A DNA stretch of 64,000 nucleotides from Alterisphingorhabdus sp038748365 (GTDB lineage: Bacteria > Pseudomonadota > Alphaproteobacteria > Sphingomonadales > Sphingomonadaceae): contig JBCDIZ010000004.1 of the NCBI GenBank assembly GCA_038748365.1, positions 246,582 through 310,581 on the forward strand, in the 5' to 3' direction. The notes under the pieces were generated by a model that had not been told where the DNA came from, made no database searches, and was given only the letters and a program-made list of their open reading frames with translations. Below, piece by piece: positions 35,258 to 43,816 of this stretch. Numbering within the stretch: position 1 is the first letter of the stretch; every line of letters starts with the position of its first letter. Made by a program: the position numbers and the translations under genes.

Positions 35258-35692
35258 ATGGGCGCAGCATCGATCAAAGTCCTGGTAACCAAGATCGGGC
35301 TCGATGGTCATGATCGCGGTAGCCGTTTGGTTGGCGCCTATCTGCGCGATGCGGGTATGGAGGTTGTATATACTCCACCTTGGCAGGAGATTGACGCGGT
35401 CGTCAATCTGGCAACGCAGGAAGATGTTGATCTTGTTGGCGTTTCATCGCTAGCAACTGATCACCTGATTATCCCTGATCTCATGGCGGCACTCAAAGAG
35501 GCCGGGCTGGAGCATGTCGAGGTCATTGTCGGCGGGATCGTGCCTGAATCCGAGCATCAGATGCTGTTCGATAGTGGGGTGGCGGAAATCTTTGGTCCTG
35601 GTTCCTCGCGTGAGGACATCGTCGCCAGTGCCGTCAAGCTCGGTAATGCCGCCCAGCAGCGCAAACTCTCAAGCGAGGAATTTAGCCGATGA
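35258..35692 (+). CDS. Cobalamin-binding small subunit of an acyl-CoA mutase
   Basis: A 144-residue B12-binding domain of the methylmalonyl-CoA mutase type. KIGLDGHDRGSR holds the Asp-x-His-x-x-Gly motif whose His (about residue 17) ligates cobalt, followed by GVSSLATDH and IVGGIVPESE. It is a separate subunit, as in isobutyryl-, 2-hydroxyisobutyryl- and ethylmalonyl-type two-component mutases. The ATG at 35258 has GGAG nine bases upstream; an in-frame TTG at 35243 would overlap that site. The stop overlaps the large-subunit start as ATGA. Confidence 0.92.
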   Translation: MGAASIKVLVTKIGLDGHDRGSRLVGAYLRDAGMEVVYTPPWQEIDAVVNLATQEDVDLVGVSSLATDHLIIPDLMAALKEAGLEHVEVIVGGIVPESEHQMLFDSGVAEIFGPGSSREDIVASAVKLGNAAQQRKLSSEEFSR

Positions 35693-37398
35693 TCGCCAAG
35701 CAGGCTCTGGCCAGTTGGGACGAAAAGCCCAAGCAGATGATGCTGCCCGGTTTTGAGGAGGCCGAGGAAGCGTGGAAGGAAACCTATCAGGCGCATATCG
35801 GAACTGACCGCAGAATCACCAACCGGTCAGGCATTGAGATCAAGCCTATCTACACCCCCGAAGACTGGTCTGATGAACGCTATATGGCCGATCTCGGCTT
35901 TCCCGGACAGGAGCCTTATACCCGCGGTATTTATCCAACAATGCATCGCGGCCGCACATGGACTCAGCGTCAGCTGATCGGCCTTGGCACACCGCAGGAC
36001 TATAATGAGCGTGTCCGTAAAATCCTTGATCTAGGGGCCAATGCCATAAGCCTGCTGCCCTGCAATTCGGGCTTTCGCGGGGTTGATTGTGACGAGGTTC
36101 CGTTCCCGCTATTGGGAACATGCGGCACCGTTATCAATACTGTGGATCATATGGATGCAGCCCTTGACGGTGTCCCGATTGATCGCATTTCCACCGCCAT
36201 GAACGATCCGACGCCATTTACCCTGTTGGCGTTTGTTCTTGGCGTTGCAAAGCGGCGCAATGTGCCTTTTGACAAGGTCAGCGGTACCTCCAACCAGTCC
36301 GATTATATCTCGCACTATGTTGCCAATCATATGTTCTATCGGCTGTCACAGCCGGGCGCGCGCCGGGTTCTGGTCGACCATGTTGCCTATTGCCGTGAGC
36401 ATTTGCCTAACTGGAATCCGGTCTCTGTTGTCGGTCAGCACATGCAACAGGCGGGTGCTACGCCGGCTGAAACCATCGGCTTTACCTTGTCGACGGCTAT
36501 TCAATATGCCGAAGACTGTATGGCGCGCGGCATGGATCCCGATGACATCCTGCCCAAATTCACATTCTTTTTCGACATTTCGATCTCGTTTTTCGAGGAG
36601 GTCGCCAAATTCCGTGCCGCAAGGCGGATCTGGGCGCGGATTACAAAAGAACGGCTGGGGGCCAAGGATCCTCGTTCCTGGCGCTTCAAATTTCATGGCC
36701 AGACTTCAGGAGTTGATCTCACTTCGCAGCAGCCGCTCAACAATATTGCCCGGGTGGCGGTGCAGGCTGTGGCTGGTATCTTCTCGGGACTGCAGTCGAT
36801 GCACACCGATGCTTATGATGAGGCGATCACCTGCCCGACGGAGGAAACGGCGCGTATTGCCGTGGCGACGCAGAATATTCTGCGCGAAGAGGCCCATTTG
36901 TGTGACGTGATCGATCCTATGGGCGGCTCTTACTATGTCGAGACGCTGACCAATCAGATGGAAAAAGAAATTCTCGAAGTCCTCGATAAAATAGATGCTG
37001 CAGGAGGCATGTATGAGGCGGTGGGTGCAGGCCTGGTCCAGTCTATGATTGGTCGGTCTGCGCTTGCCGCACAGCAGCGTATTGAAACCGGTGAAGAGAA
37101 GGTTGTGGGCGTCAATTGTTATCAGAGCAATGATGACGGTATCGAACAGCCCAAGCCTTATCGTCCCGATCCTGAAACCATGAAAGTCCATGTCGAGCAG
37201 TTCAAGCAATTCAAAGCTGACAGAAGTCAGGCTGAAGTCGACAAGGCTCTCGCTGCGCTACGTCGCGCCGCCAATGATGACAATGACAACACCTTTGCGA
37301 AGGTTGTGGAAGGGGTAGAGGTCGGCGTTACCCATGGCGAGGTCGTAGCGGCATTGCGCGATGAGCTCGGCTTTGGCCATCCTTTGATTGTCGACTGA
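35689..37398 (+). CDS. Divergent B12-dependent acyl-CoA mutase large subunit
   Basis: A 569-residue methylmalonyl-CoA mutase-fold protein without the B12 domain. YTRGIYPTM-H86 aligns with YPTM-Y89 of methylmalonyl-CoA mutase. That position is Tyr there, Phe in isobutyryl-CoA mutase and Ile in 2-hydroxyisobutyryl-CoA mutase; here it is His. The usual SVAFDLPTQxGYDSD stretch is replaced by ISLLPCNSGFRGVDCDEV (120-137). SxSMTMN becomes STAMNDP, and GTIQND becomes GTSNQSD, so the Q197 equivalent is Asn. H244 is kept as His251 (VVGQHMQQAGA). The fold is certain; the substrate is not any of the known ones by these residues. Confidence 0.9.
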   Translation: MIAKQALASWDEKPKQMMLPGFEEAEEAWKETYQAHIGTDRRITNRSGIEIKPIYTPEDWSDERYMADLGFPGQEPYTRGIYPTMHRGRTWTQRQLIGLGTPQDYNERVRKILDLGANAISLLPCNSGFRGVDCDEVPFPLLGTCGTVINTVDHMDAALDGVPIDRISTAMNDPTPFTLLAFVLGVAKRRNVPFDKVSGTSNQSDYISHYVANHMFYRLSQPGARRVLVDHVAYCREHLPNWNPVSVVGQHMQQAGATPAETIGFTLSTAIQYAEDCMARGMDPDDILPKFTFFFDISISFFEEVAKFRAARRIWARITKERLGAKDPRSWRFKFHGQTSGVDLTSQQPLNNIARVAVQAVAGIFSGLQSMHTDAYDEAITCPTEETARIAVATQNILREEAHLCDVIDPMGGSYYVETLTNQMEKEILEVLDKIDAAGGMYEAVGAGLVQSMIGRSALAAQQRIETGEEKVVGVNCYQSNDDGIEQPKPYRPDPETMKVHVEQFKQFKADRSQAEVDKALAALRRAANDDNDNTFAKVVEGVEVGVTHGEVVAALRDELGFGHPLIVD

Positions 37399-38360
37399 TG
37401 GGGGCTGTTGCGCAACAGGCTGCCCCGGCATTTGACCGCCTTCTGGCCGGTGATCAGGCCTTGCTTGCGCGAGCCATTTCCATAATTGAGGCTGGAGGTG
37501 CAGCTGCAGACGGTCTGGCCCAGCGTCTGTGCGATCATGCCGGACGTGCTGACGTACTGGCAGTGACCGGTCCGCCAGGTGCGGGCAAGTCGACACTGAT
37601 TGACGCAATGATCGCGAAATTCCGGGCTCAAGGCACCATGGTTGCTGTTCTCGCGGTTGATCCTTCAAGTCCCCTTTCCGGTGGTGCGATCCTGGGTGAC
37701 CGCACACGAATGGGTCAGCACTCTGCTGATCGCGGGGTCTTTATCCGGTCAATCGCTGCGCGCGGCCATCTTGGCGGGTTGGCGCTTACTGTTCCGGCCA
37801 TATTGGATGCGTTGGATGCGGCTGGCTGGCCGATAATCATTCTCGAAACCGTTGGGGCAGGGCAGTCGGAAACAGAAGTGGCGGATTTTGCCGATGTGAA
37901 GATCGTCGTCAACGCGCCGGGCCTTGGCGATGACGTGCAGGCGATAAAGGCGGGCATATTGGAAATTGCCGATATCCTTGTGGTCAACAAGGCGGACCAG
38001 CCTCTGGCAAAGCGGACAGTCAACCAGTTGAAGGACATGCTGGAACTGCGGGCTGAGAATAAGCGCGATGTGCCGATCGTTTCGACAGCGGCAAATAAAG
38101 GCGAGGGCCTCGAAACGCTGATGGATACGGTTTCGCAAAGCTTGGCCGCAATCGCATCGCGGTCAGCCGAGGACAAGATTTCACGCAGACTGAGCGGTGC
38201 GCTGTTGAGACGAGCTGACAGTATTTTGAAACAGAGATTGCGGGCTATCGATGACGAGCGCTTGGGTAGCCTGTGCGCCGACATCAGAAATGGCAATCAG
38301 ACCCTGGATGACGCGGCAAAGATCCTGCTCAGCCAGGAACTGCGCTGGCGGGTTGAATAG
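37398..38360 (+). CDS. meaB: MeaB-type mutase-associated GTPase chaperone
   Basis: A G3E-family GTPase of 320 residues that gates adenosylcobalamin loading and protects the mutase from inactivation. The P-loop GPPGAGKSTLID is at 58-69. AVDPSSPLSGGAILGDRTRM, ETVGAGQSE and VNKADQ are typical of MeaB/ArgK. It overlaps the large-subunit stop by one base (TGATG), which ties it to this particular mutase, much as MeaH is dedicated to 2-hydroxyisobutyryl-CoA mutase. Confidence 0.95.
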   Translation: MGAVAQQAAPAFDRLLAGDQALLARAISIIEAGGAAADGLAQRLCDHAGRADVLAVTGPPGAGKSTLIDAMIAKFRAQGTMVAVLAVDPSSPLSGGAILGDRTRMGQHSADRGVFIRSIAARGHLGGLALTVPAILDALDAAGWPIIILETVGAGQSETEVADFADVKIVVNAPGLGDDVQAIKAGILEIADILVVNKADQPLAKRTVNQLKDMLELRAENKRDVPIVSTAANKGEGLETLMDTVSQSLAAIASRSAEDKISRRLSGALLRRADSILKQRLRAIDDERLGSLCADIRNGNQTLDDAAKILLSQELRWRVE

Positions 38361-38370
38361 GAGAATAGTG

Positions 38371-39555
38371 TTGACCACAGAAGTCGTTCTTTGCGGCGGA
38401 AAGCGAACGCCATTTGGCAATTTTGGCCAGTCGCTGAAAGACATTCCCGGCACCGACTTGTCGATCCATGCGGCAAAGGCAGCGATGCAGGCGGCGAATG
38501 TCTCCCCGGATGCGGTCGACCATGTGGTGTGCGGCAATGTCGTCCCGGTCGATCAGGGCGGTTTCTTTGCCAGCCGCGTTATCGGCATGGGGGCAGGGCT
38601 GCCGGTGGAAGCACGCGCGCTCAATGTATCGAGAGCATGTGGTTCGGGCACCCAGGCGATTGTCTCGGCCGTCGAGCAGATCATGACCGGGCACAGCTCG
38701 ATTGCTCTGGCAGGCGGATATGAGAATACGTCACGTGCACCCTATGCGCTGACTGATGCGCGCTGGGGTGCAAAACGCGGCGCATCAATGATGATCGATA
38801 CCATCGATTATGCCTATCGTGATCCCTTTGACGATGCGCTGATGGGAGAGACAGCCGAGGCGCTTGCGGATGATTTCCAGTATCAGCGCGAGGCTATGGA
38901 CGAGTATGCGCTGACCAGTCAGCAGCGCGCCGGGGCGGCGATTGAAAGCGGATTTCTGGCAGAGCAGATTGCACCGATCGAGGTTCCTATGCCCAAGGGG
39001 CAAAAGCGGCTTTTTGAGACCGATGAGTTTCCGCGTCCAGATACATCAGCCGAAAAGCTCGCCAAGCTTAAGCCTGTCTTTCGTGAGGGCGGACGGGTTA
39101 CCGCCGGCAATGCCAGCGGAATGACCGACGGGGCTGCTTTCCTCGTCGCTGCGGCGCGGTCTGCTGCTGAAGAAGCCGATATGCATGTCCGGGCGAAAAT
39201 CGTTGATTGGGAGGTTATTGGCGTTCCACCACGCATCATGGGCTGTGGTCCTGTTCCCGCCATTGACCGATTGCTCAAACGTCGCAGCATGAAGGTTTCG
39301 GACATTGATTATTATGAGATCAACGAAGCCTTTGCGGTGGTGAATCTTCATACCGAGAGGCAGCTCGGTATCCCACGCGATGTCACCAATCTTTATGGCG
39401 GCGGCATCTCTATCGGCCATCCCCCCGGCGCAACCGGCGTGCGGATGGCGCTGACAGCTATGCATCACATGGAACAGGAAGGCGCAAAAAATGCGATTTT
39501 GTCCATGTGCCTTGGCGCTGGCCAGGGGATGGCGGTGCTCATCGAGGCAATGTGA
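38371..39555 (+). CDS. Thiolase family acetyl-CoA acyltransferase
   Basis: About 394 residues. The nucleophilic Cys lies in NVSRACGSGTQA, the His in GGGISIGHPPGATG and the second Cys in SMCLGAGQG. It likely cleaves a 3-oxoacyl-CoA with CoA or runs in reverse. The TTG at 38371 is chosen because AGGAG (38359-38363) lies seven bases before it and the product then begins TTEVVLCGGKRTPFG. A GTG at 38368 is the alternative. The longer reading from 38251 lies inside meaB and is not supported. It is 10 bases after meaB, so part of the mutase operon. Confidence 0.92.
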   Translation: MTTEVVLCGGKRTPFGNFGQSLKDIPGTDLSIHAAKAAMQAANVSPDAVDHVVCGNVVPVDQGGFFASRVIGMGAGLPVEARALNVSRACGSGTQAIVSAVEQIMTGHSSIALAGGYENTSRAPYALTDARWGAKRGASMMIDTIDYAYRDPFDDALMGETAEALADDFQYQREAMDEYALTSQQRAGAAIESGFLAEQIAPIEVPMPKGQKRLFETDEFPRPDTSAEKLAKLKPVFREGGRVTAGNASGMTDGAAFLVAAARSAAEEADMHVRAKIVDWEVIGVPPRIMGCGPVPAIDRLLKRRSMKVSDIDYYEINEAFAVVNLHTERQLGIPRDVTNLYGGGISIGHPPGATGVRMALTAMHHMEQEGAKNAILSMCLGAGQGMAVLIEAM

Positions 39556-39661
39556 GAATGTGATCAGGGCCGAACCAAACGGTCGGCAGAAAATTTATGC
39601 GGCGTCTCAACCGGGGCAAGCCGATGGATGAACAGGCAAGAACGAAAAGGGCTATGGTAAG

Positions 39662-40915
39662 ATGAAGCTAAATCACCCAGGCAAAATTGGTTTTCTCTGC
39701 GCTGCGGCATTGGCGGTGTCCGGATGTGATATGCTCACAACTTCCGGTGAGGGCGATGAGAGCGCGTATGAAGTGCGTTCTGGCGGCGGCATACCGGAAG
39801 GCAGTGACCCCTATACCATACCCGATGTCGAAAATTTTGATGTGCCGGTACAGAAGGATGGAGAGCATCGGCTTTGGGTTTATGAGGGCGGCGCAGGCTA
39901 TGGCCGAGCGGTGCTGTTCAATGGTGATACCGGTCAGATGCTGGGGCAGATGGAAACGGGTTGGATCGGCACCGAGGTAGTTATGCCGACCGGATCGGAT
40001 CTCCTTTTCAATCAAGCGCTTTACATGTCGCGGGGGTACCGTGGTGAAGCGACCAATATTCTTGAATTATTTGATCGTAAAACCCTGCGAGCCGCTGGTG
40101 AAATTCCACTTCCTGCGCAGAAGCTCGGCGGTATGCCATCGCTCAATCATACCGGCAGCACCGATGATGGCGCCTTTGGCATATTGCAATTCCTGACACC
40201 AGCTTCGAGTGTCGGTATTGCCAATCTGGAGGATAAGAGCTTTGCCTCGCGGATCGAAACCGCCGGTTGCGCCTATGTATTCCCCGCTGGTGATCGCAGG
40301 TTCTTTACCCTGTGTGGCGATGGCTCCATTCTCGTTATCACATTGGATGACAGCGGTGCAGAGGCGGACCGGGAGCGAGTCAGCGGAATCTTTGACGCGC
40401 AAAATGACCCACTGCATGGCACCGGCGTACGCGTTGGTGATATATGGTATTTTGTTACGCATCGTGGCGATGTCCACACCATTGATGTAGGCGGAGAAAC
40501 ACTCGCTCACGCACAGCCCTGGAGCTTCAAGGAAGAGAATGAAGGCCGCGCCTGGGTGCCGGCAGAGATGATCCAGAACCTTGCCGTTCATGGCCCAAGC
40601 GGGACGTTGATAGTGATGCTGGCAGATGCCGACCTTGCTTTGAAAGGCGGTGGTACAGATTTCCATCGCAAGCCTGGGACTCAACTACGTGCCTATGATG
40701 TCGAGACCGGGGAATTAAAATATGACACCGCGCTTGACGGTATCTCTTTTGCCATGGCGGTTTCTCAAGACGCTGAGCCCTTACTCTATGCCAACAATGT
40801 GACGAGCCCGAATATCTCGGTGTTCGACGCTCTGACCGGGACGAAGAGCTATGAAATCAGCGGCGAAGGGATTGATCAGGTAACACATATATCGATTGTG
40901 GAGCCGGGGCAGTGA
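39662..40915 (+). CDS. TTQ amine dehydrogenase large (beta-propeller) subunit, predicted lipoprotein
   Basis: A 417-residue heavy subunit homologous to MauB/AauB. It is a seven-bladed propeller that holds the TTQ-bearing small subunit in the periplasm. Motifs include HRLWVYEGGAGYGRAVLFNGDTGQMLGQMETG and RAYDVETGELKYD. The signal peptide ends LAVSGC, a lipobox, which is unusual since characterised heavy chains are soluble. The order B-E-D-A of this and the next three genes matches both mau and aau clusters. A GCCGA/TCGGC inverted repeat at 39569-39587 lies between the thiolase and this gene. Confidence 0.88.
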   Translation: MKLNHPGKIGFLCAAALAVSGCDMLTTSGEGDESAYEVRSGGGIPEGSDPYTIPDVENFDVPVQKDGEHRLWVYEGGAGYGRAVLFNGDTGQMLGQMETGWIGTEVVMPTGSDLLFNQALYMSRGYRGEATNILELFDRKTLRAAGEIPLPAQKLGGMPSLNHTGSTDDGAFGILQFLTPASSVGIANLEDKSFASRIETAGCAYVFPAGDRRFFTLCGDGSILVITLDDSGAEADRERVSGIFDAQNDPLHGTGVRVGDIWYFVTHRGDVHTIDVGGETLAHAQPWSFKEENEGRAWVPAEMIQNLAVHGPSGTLIVMLADADLALKGGGTDFHRKPGTQLRAYDVETGELKYDTALDGISFAMAVSQDAEPLLYANNVTSPNISVFDALTGTKSYEISGEGIDQVTHISIVEPGQ

Positions 40916-41490
40916 CTGACGAGCTATGGACCTTAGCTGGCATCGGGTTAGCAATGCGCGGCTTCTTCATCCTTCTGTTCGCAGGGGCGATAGCGCATAA
41001 ACTGTCGGACAGGGCACAATTTGCGGCGACGCTGCGCGGCTATTTGAAACCGCTTGATCTATCGCTCTCTGTCGGGGCGATAACCCTGTTGAGTATGGCG
41101 GTGATTGGCCTTGAATGCGTGACTATCATTGCCTTGCTGATAGCGCCCGGACCAATCGCATCGCTGGCGACGGGTCTCGTGTTGCTGATCTACGCAGCGG
41201 CAATGGCTTTCAATATTCTGGTCGGCAACAAATTGCTTGATTGTGGTTGCGGCTGGGGCGGTGAAAAGCAGCCGGTCAATGCTCTGCACATTGCGCGCAA
41301 CTTGGTGCTGATCGCTCTGGCTTCAACGCTGGTCTGGTTGGAAGCTGGCATCGTTGCGGCAGGGCTGGATGTAATGTTGTGGGTCAACAGCGCGTTTCTG
41401 GCGGCTGCTCTTCTCCTTCTTACAGCATTGGTGAACCAGCTCATTCTCAATCGTGAGCTGGCGCAAATGACACAGCCAAAAGGTGAGTGA
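40912..41490 (+). CDS. MauE/AauE-like membrane protein for small-subunit maturation
   Basis: A 192-residue DoxX/MauE-type membrane protein with about four or five helices. The conserved CGCGWGGEKQPVNALHIARN, a Cys-rich loop followed by a NALHIARN helix, is the family mark. In methylotrophs MauE works with MauD in disulfide formation or export of the Cys-rich small subunit. The start is GTG at 40912, overlapping the large-subunit stop (GTGA). The gene overlaps or nearly touches mauD-like at its end. Confidence 0.9.
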   Translation: MTDELWTLAGIGLAMRGFFILLFAGAIAHKLSDRAQFAATLRGYLKPLDLSLSVGAITLLSMAVIGLECVTIIALLIAPGPIASLATGLVLLIYAAAMAFNILVGNKLLDCGCGWGGEKQPVNALHIARNLVLIALASTLVWLEAGIVAAGLDVMLWVNSAFLAAALLLLTALVNQLILNRELAQMTQPKGE

Positions 41491-41491
41491 A

Positions 41492-42085
41492 ATGTGGATA
41501 CAGTATCTCGTAATTTTCCAGTGGGTGGCAATCATCGTTCTCGCCGTCTTCATGTTGGGGATAGCGCGACAAATTGGCGTGTTGCACCGCCGTATCGGTC
41601 CTGCCGGGGCATTGATGACCAGCAGCAAGGCTAAAGTCGGTGATCCGAGCCCGATTTTTAATCTCAAGACAATCGACGGTATGCCACTTAGCATTGGTGG
41701 TGCAGCGCAAGATGGTAAATCCACGCTGATCGCATTTGTCGCGCCCGACTGCCCGGTCTGCAAAAGCCTGATACCGATTTACAAGGCGATCGCGTCTGAG
41801 GAGAGTGGTCGGATGAACCTGGTCTTTGCCAGCGATGGCTTTGATGAGGCCCGCCAGCAAGCCTATCGCGACGCTCACGCCCTGCAGAATTTTCCCTATG
41901 TGCTCTCTATGGAACTCGGCATGGCGTTCGAGATTGCAAAACTGCCCTATGCGGTGCTCATCGGCCCCGACGGTAAGGTCGCGGGGCAGGGTCTCGTCAA
42001 TACACGCGAGCATATTGAAAGCTTGCTTGAGGCACAGCGCATGAGGGTCTCATCCATACAGGATTATCTCGAGAAACGGGCCTAG
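41492..42085 (+). CDS. MauD/AauD-like thioredoxin-fold disulfide protein
   Basis: A 197-residue membrane-anchored thioredoxin-like protein. One N-terminal helix (IFQWVAIIVLAVFMLGIA) precedes a periplasmic thioredoxin domain whose active site is PDCPVC (Cys87 and Cys90). It should help form the many disulfides of the small subunit. I choose the ATG at 41492 because AAAAGGTGA lies just before it. A GTG nine bases upstream is possible. It is third in the B-E-D-A order. Confidence 0.9.
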   Translation: MWIQYLVIFQWVAIIVLAVFMLGIARQIGVLHRRIGPAGALMTSSKAKVGDPSPIFNLKTIDGMPLSIGGAAQDGKSTLIAFVAPDCPVCKSLIPIYKAIASEESGRMNLVFASDGFDEARQQAYRDAHALQNFPYVLSMELGMAFEIAKLPYAVLIGPDGKVAGQGLVNTREHIESLLEAQRMRVSSIQDYLEKRA

Positions 42086-42140
42086 CAGGGGCAATGACAG
42101 CTTCCATTCGAATTTCAGACAGGATTGGCAGGGTGAACGC

Positions 42141-42671
42141 ATGACAAACTGGATCGACAAAGCATTTGAAAAGAGTGCGACAGAACTCGCGGACCGGACT
42201 TCACGACGGGGGTTTCTCGGTGCTCTGGGTGTAATTCTGGTTGGCGGGGCTTTGGCACCGCTTTTGCCTGTTCTTCGGATATCAGATGCGCGTGCCGCAG
42301 GTGGTGAAGCTGGCGCGCCAGAAGGAGACTGGAAGGATCCCAACGCCTGTGCCTATTGGGCGCATTGCAGCGTGCACGGCTATATGTGCAGCTGTTGCGG
42401 CGGATCGACCACACAATGTCCGCCAGGTACGCAGCTATCGCCGATCGCCTGGGTCGGCACCTGCAAGAACCCCGGTGATGATAAGACCTATGTAGTGAAA
42501 TATAATGATTGCTGTGGCGCGAGTGAATGCAAACGCTGTTTCTGCAATCGCAGTGAGGGCGACACTCCGAAATATCAAGTGCAGAAATCGAACGCGATAA
42601 CATGGTGTTATGGCGGCGTCGCTCCGAGCTATCACTGCACTATTGCAAGGATTGAAGGAGTTGATGCGTAA
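42141..42671 (+). CDS. TTQ-bearing amine dehydrogenase small subunit, AADH-like
   Basis: A 176-residue catalytic subunit. A Tat signal (TSRRGFLGALG, 20-30) precedes a mature part with fourteen Cys. The two Trp that would form tryptophan tryptophylquinone are Trp104 (PIAWVGTC) and Trp155 (AITWCYG). The active-site Asp is Asp123 in YNDCCG, and YHCTI keeps the catalytic Thr. The stretches CSCCGGSTTQCPPG and DCCGASECKRCFCN are closer to aromatic amine dehydrogenase as I recall it than to methylamine dehydrogenase. It oxidises a primary amine to an aldehyde and ammonia in the periplasm. Confidence 0.92.
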   Translation: MTNWIDKAFEKSATELADRTSRRGFLGALGVILVGGALAPLLPVLRISDARAAGGEAGAPEGDWKDPNACAYWAHCSVHGYMCSCCGGSTTQCPPGTQLSPIAWVGTCKNPGDDKTYVVKYNDCCGASECKRCFCNRSEGDTPKYQVQKSNAITWCYGGVAPSYHCTIARIEGVDA

Positions 42672-43251
42672 CGCGCCATTCCATTTCCGGCCAGTCCATT
42701 TACTCTTGGCGGCAGCCGCTGGTTGCCTTGCGATGACTGCCTGCGCTTCCGGCGAAGACTCATTGTTACCTGAGGCGCAGGATAGCTTCGCTGTTGCTCC
42801 GCAAGGGCAGCCTGCGGAGCTGGAACTAAATCGCTTGGCACCGGAATATGCAGCAGCAGAAAAGGATGTTTATCTGCTGCACTGCTCAGGCTGCCACAAA
42901 ATCGACGGCAGTGGTCAGCCCGGTTTTGTACCTTCTTTGCATGATGATCTTCAACAGCTTGTCGCCTCACCAGCAGGGCGGGAATTCATCATACGCGTAC
43001 CTGGCGTTGCCCAGTCGCAGCTTAGCGATGAGAGGCTGGCAGATTTGATGAACTGGATCGTTGAGCGCTATGCGGGGGCGGAACTGCCTGAAGGATTTGT
43101 CGCCTATGAAGCGAGCGAAATAGGCTGCCTGCGCTCAAACCCGATATCCAATACGCTTGAGGTCAAAGCGGCAATATTGGACGAGGGAAAGGACGCTATC
43201 ATCCCTGAATTTACATCCTCCGACAGTATTGCGGGAGGGAATTGCGGGTGA
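42664..43251 (+). CDS. Monoheme c-type cytochrome lipoprotein
   Basis: A 195-residue exported cytochrome with signal peptide ending LAMTAC (lipobox) and one heme site CSGCH (LLHCSGCHKIDGSGQPGF). A probable distal Met is not obvious; VPGVAQSQLSDERLADLMNWIVERYAG is a typical class I ending. After it comes a tail of about 60 residues. The ATG at 42664 has AAGGAG upstream and overlaps the small-subunit stop by 8 bases; the longer reading from 42610 lies in the preceding gene. It is likely an electron acceptor of the amine dehydrogenase. It is not the diheme MauG. Confidence 0.85.
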   Translation: MRNAPFHFRPVHLLLAAAAGCLAMTACASGEDSLLPEAQDSFAVAPQGQPAELELNRLAPEYAAAEKDVYLLHCSGCHKIDGSGQPGFVPSLHDDLQQLVASPAGREFIIRVPGVAQSQLSDERLADLMNWIVERYAGAELPEGFVAYEASEIGCLRSNPISNTLEVKAAILDEGKDAIIPEFTSSDSIAGGNCG

Positions 43252-43676
43252 TTAGAAAAGCCATAATCATTGCCGCAGCGCTGGCGATTGGGGCCTGTGG
43301 CGAAACCCCGCCTCAGCCAGAGGCAGCGCCGCAACTCTCGGCAAATGCGAACCCAAGTCCTGTCATCAGCATGGCAGATAGTGGAAAAGCAGCCTTTGCC
43401 ATGTGTTCATCGTGCCATCCCGTCAGCAGTGATGGACAGCATGGGATGGGCCCCAATCTGGCGGATATCCTTGGCGCCGAAAGCGGGACACGGGACGGCT
43501 TTGCCTATTCCGATGCGATGCAATCGGCCAACATTATATGGACCGAGGAAAGGCTCGATGCATTCCTTGCCGACCCTTATGCAATAGTTCCCGGGACCGC
43601 GATGGCATTTCCAGGCGAACCCAATGCAGAAAAAAGAGCATTGATCGTCTCTTATCTTGGCTCGCAAGGCGATTGA
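43248..43676 (+). CDS. Class I cytochrome c lipoprotein
   Basis: A 142-residue cytochrome c2/c550-like protein. The signal peptide ends LAIGAC (lipobox), then heme motif CSSCH (FAMCSSCHPVSSDGQHGMGPNL) and axial Met in the PGTAMAFPG segment. The GTG at 43248 overlaps the previous stop as GTGA. Together with the preceding cytochrome it should pass electrons from the TTQ enzyme toward the terminal oxidase. All three redox proteins of the cluster carry lipoboxes, suggesting a membrane-tethered chain. Confidence 0.88.
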   Translation: MIRKAIIIAAALAIGACGETPPQPEAAPQLSANANPSPVISMADSGKAAFAMCSSCHPVSSDGQHGMGPNLADILGAESGTRDGFAYSDAMQSANIIWTEERLDAFLADPYAIVPGTAMAFPGEPNAEKRALIVSYLGSQGD

Positions 43677-43816
43677 TAAAGGCCGAATGCGAGACTCATA
43701 AGCGCGGTGCAGCTATTTGCATCAAAGGCAAGAATTCCCTGCAAACCTCTCAAGAAAGCGCGTATTCCATTTGAAAACGACTTTCCATATTAGTCGAGCT
43801 AACTTACAGGGGGAAT

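Noticed and set aside
38251..38370. Upstream extension of the thiolase gene
   Set aside because: The extra residues come from within meaB, and AGGAG at 38359-38363 supports a start at 38368 or 38371.
39569..39587. Fourth copy of the shared operator before the amine dehydrogenase genes
   Set aside because: GCCGAACCAAACGGTCGGC is a dyad but lacks the CAAACAAAC core and aligns poorly with the three real copies.
42664..43676. MauG-type TTQ maturation enzyme
   Set aside because: Each of the two cytochromes has a single CxxCH motif and is too short for diheme MauG.
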